Assembly: GCA_902805475.1 (NCBI GenBank)
Contig: CADCSX010000012.1
Span: forward strand, 1 to 64,000
From: Entonaema liquescens
Lineage: Eukaryota; Ascomycota; Sordariomycetes; Xylariales; Xylariaceae
Length of the DNA stretch: 64,000 bases
Direction of reading: 5' to 3'
In this document: positions 13,064 to 24,924 of the stretch, piece by piece
How the letters are laid out: the number at the start of each line of letters is the position of its first letter
How positions within the stretch are numbered: the first letter of the stretch is position 1
Program-made: the position numbers and the translations under genes
The notes under the pieces: generated by a model
Told to the model about the DNA's origin: nothing
Seen by the model: only the letters and a program-made list of their open reading frames with translations
The model's database searches: none

Positions 13064-13760
13064 TATAATTTATTATAAAATAAATTAATATTATAATTCT
13101 TTTTTTTAAAAAGGGGTAAATTCGAATCTTATAACTATTATAAGTTTTTTAATTTTTTAATAAAAAACTAAATTACTATTGAAATGGTTATGTAAAAAAA
13201 CTAACGTATTAATAAGTAAATTCCTCCTTTATAAAAGTTTAAGCGCAACTTTTATAAAGTTATTTAAATAATAAATTATATTAACGTTTAAATATTTAAA
13301 AAAGTAATAAATTTTTAAATTATTAAATAAGACGTTATTATTTTAGTTATAATTTACGTTTTAAATTATAATTTTATTTATTACGTAAAAAACTTAAAAT
13401 TTTTTTTTTATATAAATGTTAAAAACTTTAAAAAAAAGTTAAATATATCCCAAAACGTTATTGTTTTAAATATTACTAAATTAAAAAAATTAACAATTTA
13501 AAAAAATATATATAAAAATATATTTAATAAAAATTATAACGTTATTAATATTAATAATAATAATTAAATATATAAAAATAAATAATTGCAAAATATTAAA
13601 TTATAAATGTAATATAAAAAAAAAAAAACGGATAAATTTATTTTAATATAAATATAATTTTTAATTAAATATATTTATTTAATAAAAACATTAATAATAT
13701 TTTATTATAAAAATAATATAATTATATATAAGTGTAATAAAATAATAATAATTAATTAAT
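13064..13760 (+). mobile_element. SINE-like repeat, copy D1 (tRNA-derived head)
   Basis: The head (about 13,064-13,140) keeps the best promoter box in the family. AAATTCGAATC at about 13,118 is one G-to-A step per site from the RNA polymerase III B box GGTTCGAATCC. Flanking bases GTAAA and CTTAT form a T-stem after undoing G-to-A changes. AAAAAGGGG before it would be the 3' side of an anticodon stem whose 5' side has become a T run. AACTATT at 13,133-13,139 is the 3' acceptor strand. The body then runs about 600 bp, collinear with 36,272-37,110, through landmarks TATATTAACGTTTAAATATT and ATTATAATTTTATTTATTA. A full tRNA-like fold followed by a shared unrelated body is the structure of a tRNA-derived SINE. 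No coding potential is seen or expected. Confidence 0.6.
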
Positions 13761-14540
13761 TAATTAATATTATAATTAATATGTACTTTTTATAATTTTA
13801 TTTATTTTTTTATAATATATTTTTATTAATATTTTTTTATTATAAATTTTATTTATTTTTAAAATTATTTTTAAAAAACGTACTATTTATAATATTTAAT
13901 AAATTATAATAAAATTATATTTTAAATTATAAGTTTTTATAAACGTTAATAAAAATCCCGTTATTAAAATAATTATAATAATTTTTATATATTATGTTAT
14001 TTTAAAAAAAATAATATATTGTGTTTTTAAATTTATTATTTATATAAATTCTGGTATATAAAATTGTTATTTATTATTATTTAAAAATATATTTATATTA
14101 AATTAATATTAAATAATATAATATGAAAATTGTTAATTTGTTAATGTGTAATAAATATATAATTATATAATTGTAAATTTGTATAATTATATAATATATT
14201 ATATAATGTATAATTTTTATATATATAATATTAATAAATATTATAAAAATAAAAAAATATAAAAATATTTATTTTATTTTAATTTATTTTATATTATTTA
14301 TTAATTAAATGTATATAAATTAATAAATCTATTATAATGTTAAATATAAATGTTTTAAATTACATATATATAAATTAAATATTAAAAATTTAAATTATGT
14401 AAAATTTTTTTTTTTAAATAAAAATTAAAGATAATAATAATTTTTTATATATAAACATTTTAATATATTTTAATAAAAAATTATTTAATAATTTAAAGAA
14501 TAATATTATTATAATTATTAATTTAAATATAAATTATTAA

Positions 14541-14705
14541 TAACGGTTTTATATTTTCGAATAAAACGGTAATAATTATTGCGTAATTAAATTGTAATTA
14601 TTTTTTTTTTTTATTATAAAATAATAAAAATAATTTAAATATGGTTTTAATTTATTAAATAATTTTTAACCGTAATTTTATTAAATTAGTTTTTATAAAA
14701 ATTTA
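14541..14705 (-). repeat. Right arm of large inverted repeat
   Basis: Reverse-complement partner of 11,940-12,150. It keeps several CpG sites lost in the partner (ACGG at 14,543, TTTTCGAATAAAACGG at 14,554, GCGTAATT at 14,581) and lacks ~45 bp present there. Between the arms lie SINE-like copies D4 and D1, which would then be insertions into, or cargo of, the enclosed element. Confidence 0.6.
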
Positions 14706-15393
14706 TATTTTTGTAAATTATTTTTTAATGAAATTATTTATTATAATATATTTATTTATTATGTATTTTTATTATTTAATTATTAAGTTAAATATTTTAA
14801 TAAATTTAAGTTTTATTATTAAAATATTAATGTTTATATTGTTATATAATTTATTTAAATATTTATAAAATTTTTATATTATAAAATGATTTAATTAATA
14901 AAAAAATAAAATAAATAGTTTAATATATTAATAAAAATATGATAAATTTAAAATTTTTATTATTAAAGTTTTTATATTTAATTTATAATAAAGTTTTAAA
15001 TATATAAAAAATATTTATGTATTTTATTATATTATAAAATTAATAATTAATGTAATAATAAATATCACATTTTTAATATTTATTTTAAAATAAAATATAT
15101 ATATTTATAAAAATGTAATTATATAATGTAATTATAAAATTAAATTTATATTTTATTTTATAATAATAAATTATATTATTATTTTTTAAGCGTTTATAAT
15201 TTTATTTAAATTTAATAATTAAAAATGTAATAATAATGATTTATAATTAATTATTTTAATTTTATATTATAAAATAATTTATTATGAATTATTATTATTA
15301 TAATTATATATAAATTTAAATAATTTTTATTATTAATTTTTATATTTATTTAAAAAGTTTTTAAATTATTTTAAAAAAAAAATTTCGAATTTT

Positions 15394-15715
15394 AATAATT
15401 TAATATAATAATTTAATGTTTAGTACTTTTTTTAAAAAAAAATAAATTTAAATTTTATAATTATTATAAATATTTTAATTTTTTAATAAATATTAGAATT
15501 ATTATTAAAATAATTGTATAAATTAATATATTAATAATTAAATTGGTTTTTTATAAAAATTTAAATGTAATTTTATAAAGTTATTTAAATAATAAAATAT
15601 GTTAAAATTTAATTATTTAAAAAAAAATAAACTTTTAAATTTTTAAATGGAATATTATTATTTTTATTATAATTTATATTTTAAATTATAATTTTATTTA
15701 CCATATAAAAAATTA
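15394..15715 (+). mobile_element. SINE-like repeat, copy D3 (truncated)
   Basis: The tRNA-like head spans 15,394-15,466 (73 bases). It has a 7-bp acceptor stem AATAATT/AATTATT that pairs perfectly, a D-arm (ATAT, 9-base loop, ATGT), a T-run/A-run anticodon arm, and a T-arm reduced to AATTTAAATT. The body follows D1 and D2 through TTATAATTTATATTTTAAAT and ends near 15,715 at TACCATATAAAAAATTATTT; homology then stops, so this copy is 3'-truncated by about 350 bp. Confidence 0.6.
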
Positions 15716-16299
15716 TTTTAATATATTATATATATTATTAATCCGTATATTTATATCTATAAAATATAAAAATTTAGTGATTTATATAAAATTTAACCAT
15801 TAATAATGGTTTATAAGGTTATAATTAACTATAATATTATTTTTATAATATTATATTATTTTATAAAATTTTATAATTTATATATATTAGGGTTAAATAT
15901 TTGGTTATATAAGTTTTTTAAATATTTTAAATATTTAAATAATAATTATTTTTTATAATTTAAACTTTAATATATAAAGTATATTATATATAACTTAAAA
16001 ATGTTAATTATTTTTTATTAATAATATAATAATTAATATTTTAATTAATTTCGAATTTAGTTTTAAATTAATTACCATAAAACCTTAACTTTAATAATAT
16101 TTTTTATTTTATTAGTTTAATTAGAAATTTTAAAAATATAGAATGTAAATTTATATTTGGGATAATAATTATTTATATTTAATATTTTTTTGTTAATATA
16201 TAGTGTAATAAATATCAACAACTTAAAAATAAATTAAAATATAATTTTATATAAGTTATATTAAATTAAAATTATAAAGGAAATTTAATAAAGATTGAC

Positions 16300-18300
16300 T
16301 TAAAAGATGGTTAGGTTAAAATAATTAAATGTATTATATTTCGTTATAATAATGTTATATTTATTATATAGATTGGATATAAAAAAACTATTATTTTATA
16401 AATAATATTTTTTATAATAAGAAGGAAAATAATTATATAGTTTTATTTTTTAAAACGTTTAAGTTAAGATTAGTATAATATTTTTATTTAAATACTTAAG
16501 TCATGTTTATTATTTATAATAAACGAGATTAATAAGGTTAATATATATTAAGTTTTTTTAAAAAACAATTTTATATGATTAAATATAATAAATAAGAAAT
16601 TTACTTATATTATTTTCGGTTTAAAATAAATTTTATAAAAACGTTTTTATTTATTATTTAAAAATGTTATATTTAATTAATATTTAATAATGGTAGTTAT
16701 TAATAAGTTTTATATAATATATTAATAGAAAAATTTCGGAATATTATATTTTAATTTTCATTAAATTAGGGTTATAGTATTTAAAATTATACTATAATTT
16801 AAATATATTATTATTTTTAATATAAAGATTTAATTTTTTATATTATTTAACGCAGGTTTTTAAAATAAAGGTAAACGTAAAAAAAAATTTGTTTTTATTT
16901 AGGTTTTTTTTAATTGATTTAATATAATTATTATTATATATCCGTTAAAAAAAGGGCAATTTCTATAAAAATTTTAAACAATTATATTTTTTATTTTATA
17001 ATATAAATAAAAGAATCTTAATAAATAATAAAAAAGAAAATATTTTTTAAATTATTAATAAAATTAATATTAAAAAAAATTTAATTACAACTCGTTATTA
17101 TTTAATAATGTAAGTTATTATTTTAAGGTTAATAATAAAAAAAGTAAAATGTATGATTTAATAGTATAATGTTAATATTTAATTAAATAATTAATAATAA
17201 TTTTATAATAATTTTATTTAAATATAATTTCTTTTTTATATTATATTTATAATTATAATTTTAAAGATAAAAATGGATATTTATAATATGAAATGGGTAA
17301 TATAATTTAAGGTTATTATATTTAGTAACTTAGTGGATTTAATAAAAAGATTTAAATAAATAATTTAAGATTATAAAATAAAAAGTAAAACTTATTTTTT
17401 TTTACTTTATTAATATTTTAATTTATTAAAAATATCTTTTTTTTAATTACACTTTTAAGTGTTTTTATTAACATTTTTACTAACATTATTAAAAAAGTAT
17501 AAGAAAAAGCTAAAAAATCTTTTTAAATAAAACAATTTACAAAATATAGTAAATTTTAATAATGGGGTTTTAAATAATATATTTGATAATTTAGTTAATA
17601 TAATAATTAATTAATATAATATAATTATATTTATATTATTAAATATTTTTAAATTGGAGGTTAAGGTTAAAAGCGAAATGTTATTAAGAATAAATTTTAG
17701 CTTTAAGTAATTTAAATGTATATATTTAAAGATTTAAATATAATTTAAAATAAAATTTAAAATAAAGTTAAAAAAGAAATAATTGGATATATATAAATTT
17801 ATTAATATCGTTTATTTTAAATAATATGTGTTGGAATTTTTATATTAATTAAAAAGTATTAATATAAAAAGCGTTAAGGAGGTTTTTTATTTTAAATATT
17901 ATAATGGGTATTATTACGAGTTAAGTTGATTATTTTATTTTTTATTAAAGTTTATTTACGAAAAGGCATTTTTAATAAGGATTTTATTATTGTTTTTATT
18001 AGAATAAATTTGGAATTTTTGTTTAATTTAAATTTAAAAATTTTGTAAAAAATTAAGTTATATTATAGTAATATTAGAAGTAGTTATTATATTTAATAAA
18101 ATATAATAGAAAATAATTAAATTATTTAATATAAACGTTTTTAAAGAAATTAATTAATTTATTAAAAATAATTTAAATTAAATAAATTAAAGGAATTATA
18201 ATAAATTTAAGGATATTTTATAAAGTTTTATTTTTATTATATATAAAGAAATATATAAGATATATGAAAAAAATAAACATAAGAAAAAATTTATTAATTA
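16300..18300 (+). pseudogene. Decayed repeat, possible integrase relic near 17,830-18,170
   Basis: G-retaining block on +. In a broken frame around 18,000-18,130 residues recur in the order of a Ty3/Gypsy integrase core: R...EFL, LKIL, KL.YS, RSSYY (the family has SSYHPQTDG), then EN.. and Y.R.F, with stop codons where Gln is usual. A word near 17,930 reads V-D-Y-F, as in the VD-[RY]-[FL] start of the integrase core. These are scattered matches in an AT-rich sequence where chance resemblance is easy, and the stop density in this frame is not clearly below expectation. The D,D,E triad cannot be verified. Treat as a lead, not an identification. Confidence 0.22.
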
Positions 18301-21300
18301 AAAATGTAAAAAATTATAAAAAAATAATATATTTTTATTAACATTTAAAATATTAATAATATTTAATATATTTAATATATTATTAAATTATATAATATTA
18401 CCGATATTTATAAATTAAATAATATTTATAAATTTTTATTTATTTATATTATCATAAAAATAAACCTTAAGATTTTTTATTATTTAATAAGAATTAATTA
18501 TATTATTTACATTTAATTAATTATTAAATTATATAAAATTGTTAATTTTAATAAATAAAATAATATTAATTATTTCGAATTTATTTATTTTAAAAAAAAT
18601 AACGTTTGTAACATTATTTTTAACTTTTATTAATTAAATATCATTTTATTTTTTTACTTTAATTTTGTTTAAGTTATCAAAATATAATAAAACATCGTTA
18701 GGGTTAAGTAATTTAAAATAACCATAGTAAAAACGAAAATAATATTAGTTAAGATTAATAACATAATTAATTATTAATAATTATAGGTTATACGGAAAAG
18801 GAATGACGTGTTTTGGTACGCGAAACTTTTTTAAAATATAATTAAAAATAAATATTTTAAATATAAAATATATTATTATTATTATTAAAGTTATTTAGAT
18901 TTAAATTAATTGTTTAAAATAATGTAATAAATTATATTTATATATAAAAAAATATAAATTTTTTATTTTTTTTATAACATTTTTAATTTTTATTATTATT
19001 TTATTTTTTTTTTATTAAATTTATAATTATATTTTTTATAAGATAAAGTTATTAGGTTAATTAATAAATTTATAAGATTAATAGGTTGATTTAATAAGGC
19101 ATTTAAAAATTAAAGGTTTTTAAAATTATTAAGTAAATTTTAAAAATTATTAATTAATTTTAGATTTTTAAAAAAAAGTAAAAAACTAAAAAAGTTAATA
19201 AGTTGGTATTTTGATAAATTTAGAAGATTTTAAGATTGTGGGGGAAAATTTATTAGATTTATTAATTTATTTCATTAATATTTTTAAGATTAAACCGTTA
19301 AATTTATTTAAATAAGATTTTAAAATAATTTTTTTATTATAATTAAAGGGTTTTAATTAATATATATAAGTATTATTACTTAATTTTTAATACCTATTAA
19401 TATCAAATTAAATAATAAATTTATAAGGTTATATTATAATTTATTAATAAGATTTTAAGAAAAAAGCGGCGTTTTTATTTTTTAATATTTTTACATATAT
19501 TAATAAAAAGATTAAATAAAGATATAAGGTTTTTTTATTATAATATTTAACTTATAATTTAATTTTTAATAAAGTTAAATTAATTAATGTTGGATTATTA
19601 ATTATTTAAGTATAAGATATTAGTATAATATAACTTAATTATTTAATTTTTTTTTTATAAAAACTTATATAAAATTAATAAATATTAAATCATAAATTTA
19701 TAAATTTTTTTATATAATAATAATGGTAATTTAATTATGATAGTGGATGAATTTATTAAATATATCTTTTAAAATTAAATTACTATTATATAACCATTTT
19801 TATAAATATTTAATAATAAAATTAAATTAAATGTTGTAATTATTTTTTTATAAATCTTTAAAAAGTCAAATATAATTTTTTAAATTAAAAATTACCACAT
19901 TAAAATAACTTTTATTATTAAGAAATTTTATAAGGTGTATTATAAATTTCGTATTTTATAAATAAATTAAATCTTTAATAAATAACATAATAATAAAGTT
20001 ATAATATATTATAATTTCCAAAAAGATTTAAAATAATAATTTATTATTATTTTACATAATTAATTATAAAAACAACCAAAATTTATATTTAAATTAATAT
20101 TTACAATTATTGATTTTTTTAATTATATTATAAATTAAAATTAACTTATCATACTATTAATTTATTAATATATTTCTAACAATTTAAAAATAAAATTATA
20201 AAAAATATTTTTACAATCATTTCGTTAAAATTAATTTTATTTTTATTACAAATATATAATAATAATATTAACTTTAATTAAGATAAAGTTAATATAAAAT
20301 CATCATCATTATTTATTTTTTATAAATGTTAATTAAATATAAACATTATATATATAATAAATTTATTATATAATATAATATCATTATACATAAATTATAT
20401 AATATTATATGCATAATAATATATAATACATATAATTTAATGAAAATTTTTTTATATATTATATAATAATAATAATAATATTTATTTTAACTTAAAATAC
20501 CTTTAAATTTAATTAAAAAATATTTTTTAAAAATAAAATTATATTTAATTAATTTATTTTTATTAATTAAAACTTTTCTTATAATAATAAGTAATTTATA
20601 AAGATTATAAAAACGTTTTATTTAATTTAAAAATATGTTTTAATATTAAATTAATTTTATTTTTATATTAACACACCAAATAATTAAAGGGTATTATTTT
20701 ATTATATGTATAATAATTTTATTATATAATATTATACATCATTATATAATATAATATGTTATACGTATAATAAAAATGCTATTTTTAAAATTTATTATAA
20801 AAGTTTATAACAATTTATTAAAAAAAAAAAATAAATAACATTTTTATTTTATTAATAATTAAATCGATTAAGATTAAATTTTAAAATAAATTTAATTAAT
20901 AATAAAAGTTAAAAATAAACAAAAAACTAATTTATTTTAATAAAAAAAATACATTTATTAAATAATTAATGTAACATTTATTTAATTTTTATAATAAAGT
21001 TATTATTTATTATTTATTAATACCTTTTATAAATATTTTTTATATTTGTTAAGTTAACTTTACGATGGTTTTAAAATAATTTATTTTAATACACCATTTA
21101 AAAAAATTAATTATATTATAATAAAAAATACGTAATTATATATTTATTTATTTTATATAATATTAATTATATTATTTAAAATTTGGATATAAATAATGGT
21201 ATTTTATAAAATTTATAAATGGTGGTAATGATAATAATAATAATAATAAAAATAAAAATAATAATAAAAATAAAAATAATAATGATGATGGTAATATATT

Positions 21301-22100
21301 TAAAGATAAATATTAAAATATAATATATTATTAAAAATGAAAATATAAATAATATAAAAATAAATATATAAATATAAAAAGATATAAAATAATAAAAAAT
21401 AATTAATATAAAAATTATTATTATTATTTAAAATATAAAAAGTAAAAATAATTTTATTAATTAATATATAAATTAAATATAAATATTATTTTATAATATA
21501 TAAGATTATAATTATAAAAAATATACCATATTTAATAAATAAATAATTTATTTTAAAATTAAGTTTTTTATTTAAAATAATTATAATAAATTAATTTAAT
21601 ATTGAAAAAATTTAATAAAAATTAATAAATATATATTAATTTTATAATAAATAATAAAAGTTTATAAAAAGTATAATAAAAGTTAATTAATGTATATTAA
21701 CCACGTAATTTATATAAATATAAATATAATATAAAATAAATAAAATATTAAATAAAAAAATTAATGATATTATGTTATTATTAAAATAATAAAGTATTTA
21801 AATATATTATATATATAATATAAAAAATTAAAAATAATAAAAATAAATATATAAATTTAATTAAAAATGCCATAAAAAAAGAAATTATTAAATATTTATA
21901 ATAATACCATTAAATTATTTCTTTAAATATTTAAATAATTATAATAAAGGTTTTATAAATAATTAATAAAAAATATAAAATTTTAATTTATAATTTAAAT
22001 TTTTATTTATTATTTTAAAGTAATTTAATTTTAATTATTTTTTTTAAATATAAAATTATTTATTAATTTATTTATTAATTTATTTATATATATATTTATA
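18301..22100. other. Decayed AT-rich DNA, no gene
   Basis: No coding sequence supported. A small G+C-richer spot at 18,795-18,828 (GGAATGACGTG, GGTACGCGAAAC) stands out but matches nothing I recognise. From about 19,700 to 20,700 the + strand keeps C rather than G. A mixed (AAT)n/(AAAAT)n microsatellite lies at 21,226-21,292. Confidence 0.5.
21226..21292. repeat. AAT/AAAAT microsatellite
   Basis: Runs of AAT alternate with AAAAATAAAAAT and end in GATGATGG. Simple sequence between decayed regions. Confidence 0.8.
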
Positions 22101-22161
22101 AATTTAATAAGTAATATTAAACATCGGCCGTATTATTAATATTAAGGTAACTTTCCACGTT

Positions 22162-22185
22162 ATTACGTAATCGGGATTACGTAAT
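22162..22185. promoter_or_regulatory. Perfect 11-bp inverted repeat with two TTACGTAA sites
   Basis: ATTACGTAATC, spacer GG, GATTACGTAAT form a perfect palindrome about 255 bp upstream of the ORF start and just upstream of the TATA box. Each half holds TTACGTAA, itself a palindrome and the known target of fungal Yap1/Pap1-type bZIP factors. That it is an operator is inference from sequence and position. Confidence 0.45.
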
Positions 22186-22190
22186 TAAGG

Positions 22191-22202
22191 TTATATATAA
22201 AA
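22191..22202 (+). promoter_or_regulatory. TATA box
   Basis: TTATATATAAAA directly follows the TTACGTAA palindrome and precedes a pyrimidine-rich stretch (about 22,206-22,262, C and T with few A), an arrangement typical of fungal core promoters and start-site regions. TATA-like words are common in this AT-rich DNA, so the support comes from the ordered context, not the word itself. Confidence 0.4.
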
Positions 22203-22360
22203 AGCTTTTTCCTTTTTATTTTACTTTTATTTAATTTTTTCTTTTATTACTTTTTTTTTAAGTTTATTAAAATTTTAAAAATCGTTTTGCGGTTTATAAT
22301 TTATTTTATATAAATAGTTTCATTATCCACATTATAAATTATATTATAAATTACTTATTA

Positions 22361-22419
22361 CATTTACGTAACCTCGTATATACACGCATACAACCATTTA
22401 CATAACCATTTACGTAATT
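22361..22419 (+). promoter_or_regulatory. Three CATTTACRTAA direct repeats upstream of the ORF
   Basis: CATTTACGTAACC (22,361), CATTTACATAACC (22,395) and CATTTACGTAATT (22,407) repeat just before the ORF. Two contain TTACGTAA (22,364 and 22,410), giving four such sites within about 255 bp; the middle unit has one G-to-A change, as RIP would cause. They lie in the putative 5' leader and might instead be remnants of a larger leader. Confidence 0.4.
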
Positions 22420-22440
22420 TTTTTATATAATATAACAAAA

Positions 22441-22713
22441 ATGATTACTTTAAAAAACTTTATAAAATTAACCAAATTAATTAAATTGGCTGTTATTGTT
22501 ATTGTTATTATTGCTATCGCCACCGTTATTTTAACAAAGTTAATTGTTTTAATGGTTATTATTATTACGGTTACTTTAATTAAAATGGTTAATTTAATTA
22601 TCGAAGTTATTATTATTTTATTCGCAACATTTATTAACCTTATCGTACGCGTTATTAGTATAACTTTAAAGGTTTTAATTAAATTATTCGATAAAATAAA
22701 GGAAATAACATAA
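22441..22713 (+). CDS. Hypothetical hydrophobic 90-residue protein
   Basis: This is the longest ATG-initiated frame in the window and the only one with gene-like surroundings. The start context is good (A at -3, ACAAAAATGAT), the stop is TAA, and AATAAA signals follow at 22,731, 22,738 and 22,748. I do not recognise the protein. Residues 1-16 are K/T/L-rich (MITLKNFIKLTKLIKL). Residues 17-75 are a nearly unbroken run of I, V and L with scattered T, A, N, K and single E and R. The tail KLFDKIKEIT is charged. This suggests one or two membrane segments or a strongly beta-prone polymer rather than a soluble enzyme; no catalytic motif is visible. It has no Q, W, H, C, G or P. The absence of Q and W matters, because those codons become stops under RIP. 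Many Ile codons directly follow a T, so a mutated GTT (Val) repeat would look like this. It may be a real gene or a decayed repeat that stayed open by chance. Confidence 0.4.
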   Translation: MITLKNFIKLTKLIKLAVIVIVIIAIATVILTKLIVLMVIIITVTLIKMVNLIIEVIIILFATFINLIVRVISITLKVLIKLFDKIKEIT

Positions 22714-22730
22714 AGGGGTTATTAAATTTA

Positions 22731-22753
22731 AATAAAGAATAAAGTTTAATAAA
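22731..22753 (+). terminator. Possible polyadenylation signals
   Basis: Three AATAAA hexamers at 22,731, 22,738 and 22,748 begin 18 bases past the stop codon. AATAAA is common by chance at this base composition, so the cluster is only supportive. Confidence 0.3.
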
Positions 22754-24660
22754 AATATTAAATTTAAAAATAAATTTAAATTAAAAAATTATAATATAAG
22801 GTTTTTTTTCGATATAAAAAGTATAAAAATTTATTTATAATTTTTATTATTAATAATTAAAATAAACTATTTTTTAAAAAACACCATTTTTAATTATTTT
22901 ATAATTATCCCATATATTAACATACATAATAATATAAAAATCCATCATATAATAATATATTTAATTATTTTAAATAATTTTATTAATTTTAATGCTTTTT
23001 TAATTTAATAATAATATTATTTATTTTATTAAATTTAAACTTTATATTTAAACCATTGGCATTTATAATATTATTATATATATTATTGATAAAATATAAT
23101 AAAAAAAATATATAATTTAAACTTATTAAAATAATATAAAAGTTCGGGTTTTTATACCATTTGTAAAATGGTTTTTTATTTTTATTATAATTTACTTATA
23201 ATTAATTAAGTTAAATATTTTATATATTTAAGTTTATTAAGTAAATTTAAATAAAACATATATAAATAAAAAAAAGTTATATGGTATTATTTAAGTTATA
23301 ATGAATAAATTCTTATTTAATTTTAATATATGGGTTATTATTAATTTTTTATTTAATATAAGGTTAATATAATGTTAAAAATATTAAGAAATGTTAAGAT
23401 AAGATGTAAAAAATTTAAATAATATGTGTTAAATTTTTATTTTAAATCTTTTACACGCATAAACTTTAACAATAATAATAACGTAATAATTTAAAAAGAT
23501 ATTAAATATTAAAAAAATATATAAATTTTGAATTTATTTTAATATATAAAGGGGATATTTGAAAATACTTATAATAATAATGTTAACTTTAAAAATTTTT
23601 ATATAAAAATATTAAAAAATAAATTAATTTTAATTTTTAAAAATTATTATTATAATTATATTAAACATAAAAAAATATTAAAAAATATAATTATTTTATT
23701 ATGTAATAATTTTATTTTTATAATATTTTTTTAATTTTTTAATATAATATTACGGATATAAATATATTAAAATGAAAATTATTTTTAAATAATTATCATT
23801 TTAAATTAAGCTTTGTTTAAAAAATATTATATTTGTAAAGTAAAAGTTATATATGTTAATTTTGAATTTTTATATAATTAATGTTATTAAACAATTAATT
23901 TAATGGATTGGTTATTTATTAAGTTAATTAATAAATATGTTAAATTTTTTAAAATTTATTTTTTTTTAATAAAAATCATGTGTTTGAATTTTACTTATAT
24001 GTATATATATATTTATAATTTTCGAAATTTTTTTTTTTTTATTTTTATATTTATTTTTATTTATTTATTTAATATAACGTAATTATATCTTTTTTTAAAA
24101 ATATATTATAATTTTAAAATCATTTTAATTTGAAATGATTATATATTATAAATATATTATTTATATAAATTTATATTTAATATAAAAATTATTTAATAAA
24201 TAATTGTTTTATTTATATATTTATATAAATCTATTTTAATAAATTAATATTATTGTTATAAACATTTTTAAATATTTCTTTTACGTAGTAAAATAAGTAT
24301 TAAAGTAAAAAAATATATATTTTGATAAAAGGTATAAAGTAAAAGTGGAGAATGTTATAAATATATAAGAAAATCCATTTATTAAAAAAATGTTATAATA
24401 AACCATATATATTATTTTGCTAAAATCAATTTTAGTTAACCATTAAATTAAATTTAATTAAGCATTATTTAATTTTATCGATTAGATATTTAAAATTTAA
24501 TAATTAATATTTATATTTTATATAAATAAATTAAATATATTATTATAAATTATCTATTAAAATAATATTATTTTTATAAAAAAATAATATATTATTTTAA
24601 AAAAATTATATTTAAATAAACATTTTATACAAAATTATATATAAAATAATTTATTTATAA
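22754..24660. other. Decayed AT-rich DNA, no gene
   Basis: C-retaining to about 23,200 and then G-retaining to about 24,400. Frames are broken everywhere and no recognisable repeat of the families described elsewhere is present. Confidence 0.5.
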
Positions 24661-24663
24661 TAT

Positions 24664-24735
24664 AATTTATAATATAATTTACAATATAATTTATAATACA
24701 ATTTATAATATAATTTATAATATAATTTATATTAT
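24664..24735. repeat. 12-bp tandem repeat, about six units
   Basis: Unit AATTTATAATAT, repeated about six times with two units altered by a single T-to-C (AATTTACAATAT, AATTTATAATAC). The C-bearing units may preserve the original, un-mutated form. Confidence 0.85.
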
Positions 24736-24855
24736 TTATTTAATATAATAAATGTTTTAAATTATTAAATAATTTTATTATATATAATATAATTTACCAA
24801 ATTTTAATTCTTATATAAAATTCGCATATTTATTTATTTATTTATTTTATTAAAA

Positions 24856-24924
24856 ATAAATTAAATAAATTAAATAAATTAAATAAATTAAATAAATTAA
24901 ATAAATTAAATAAATTAAATAAAT
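24856..24924. repeat. 9-bp tandem repeat, about seven to eight units
   Basis: Unit TTAAATAAA repeated without error, flanked on both sides by looser TTTA/TTAA simple sequence. The uniformity contrasts with the decayed surroundings and suggests recent expansion by slippage. Confidence 0.9.

Noticed and set aside
24856..24924. CRISPR-like array
   Set aside because: Uniform 9-bp tandem units without spacers, in a eukaryotic chromosome.
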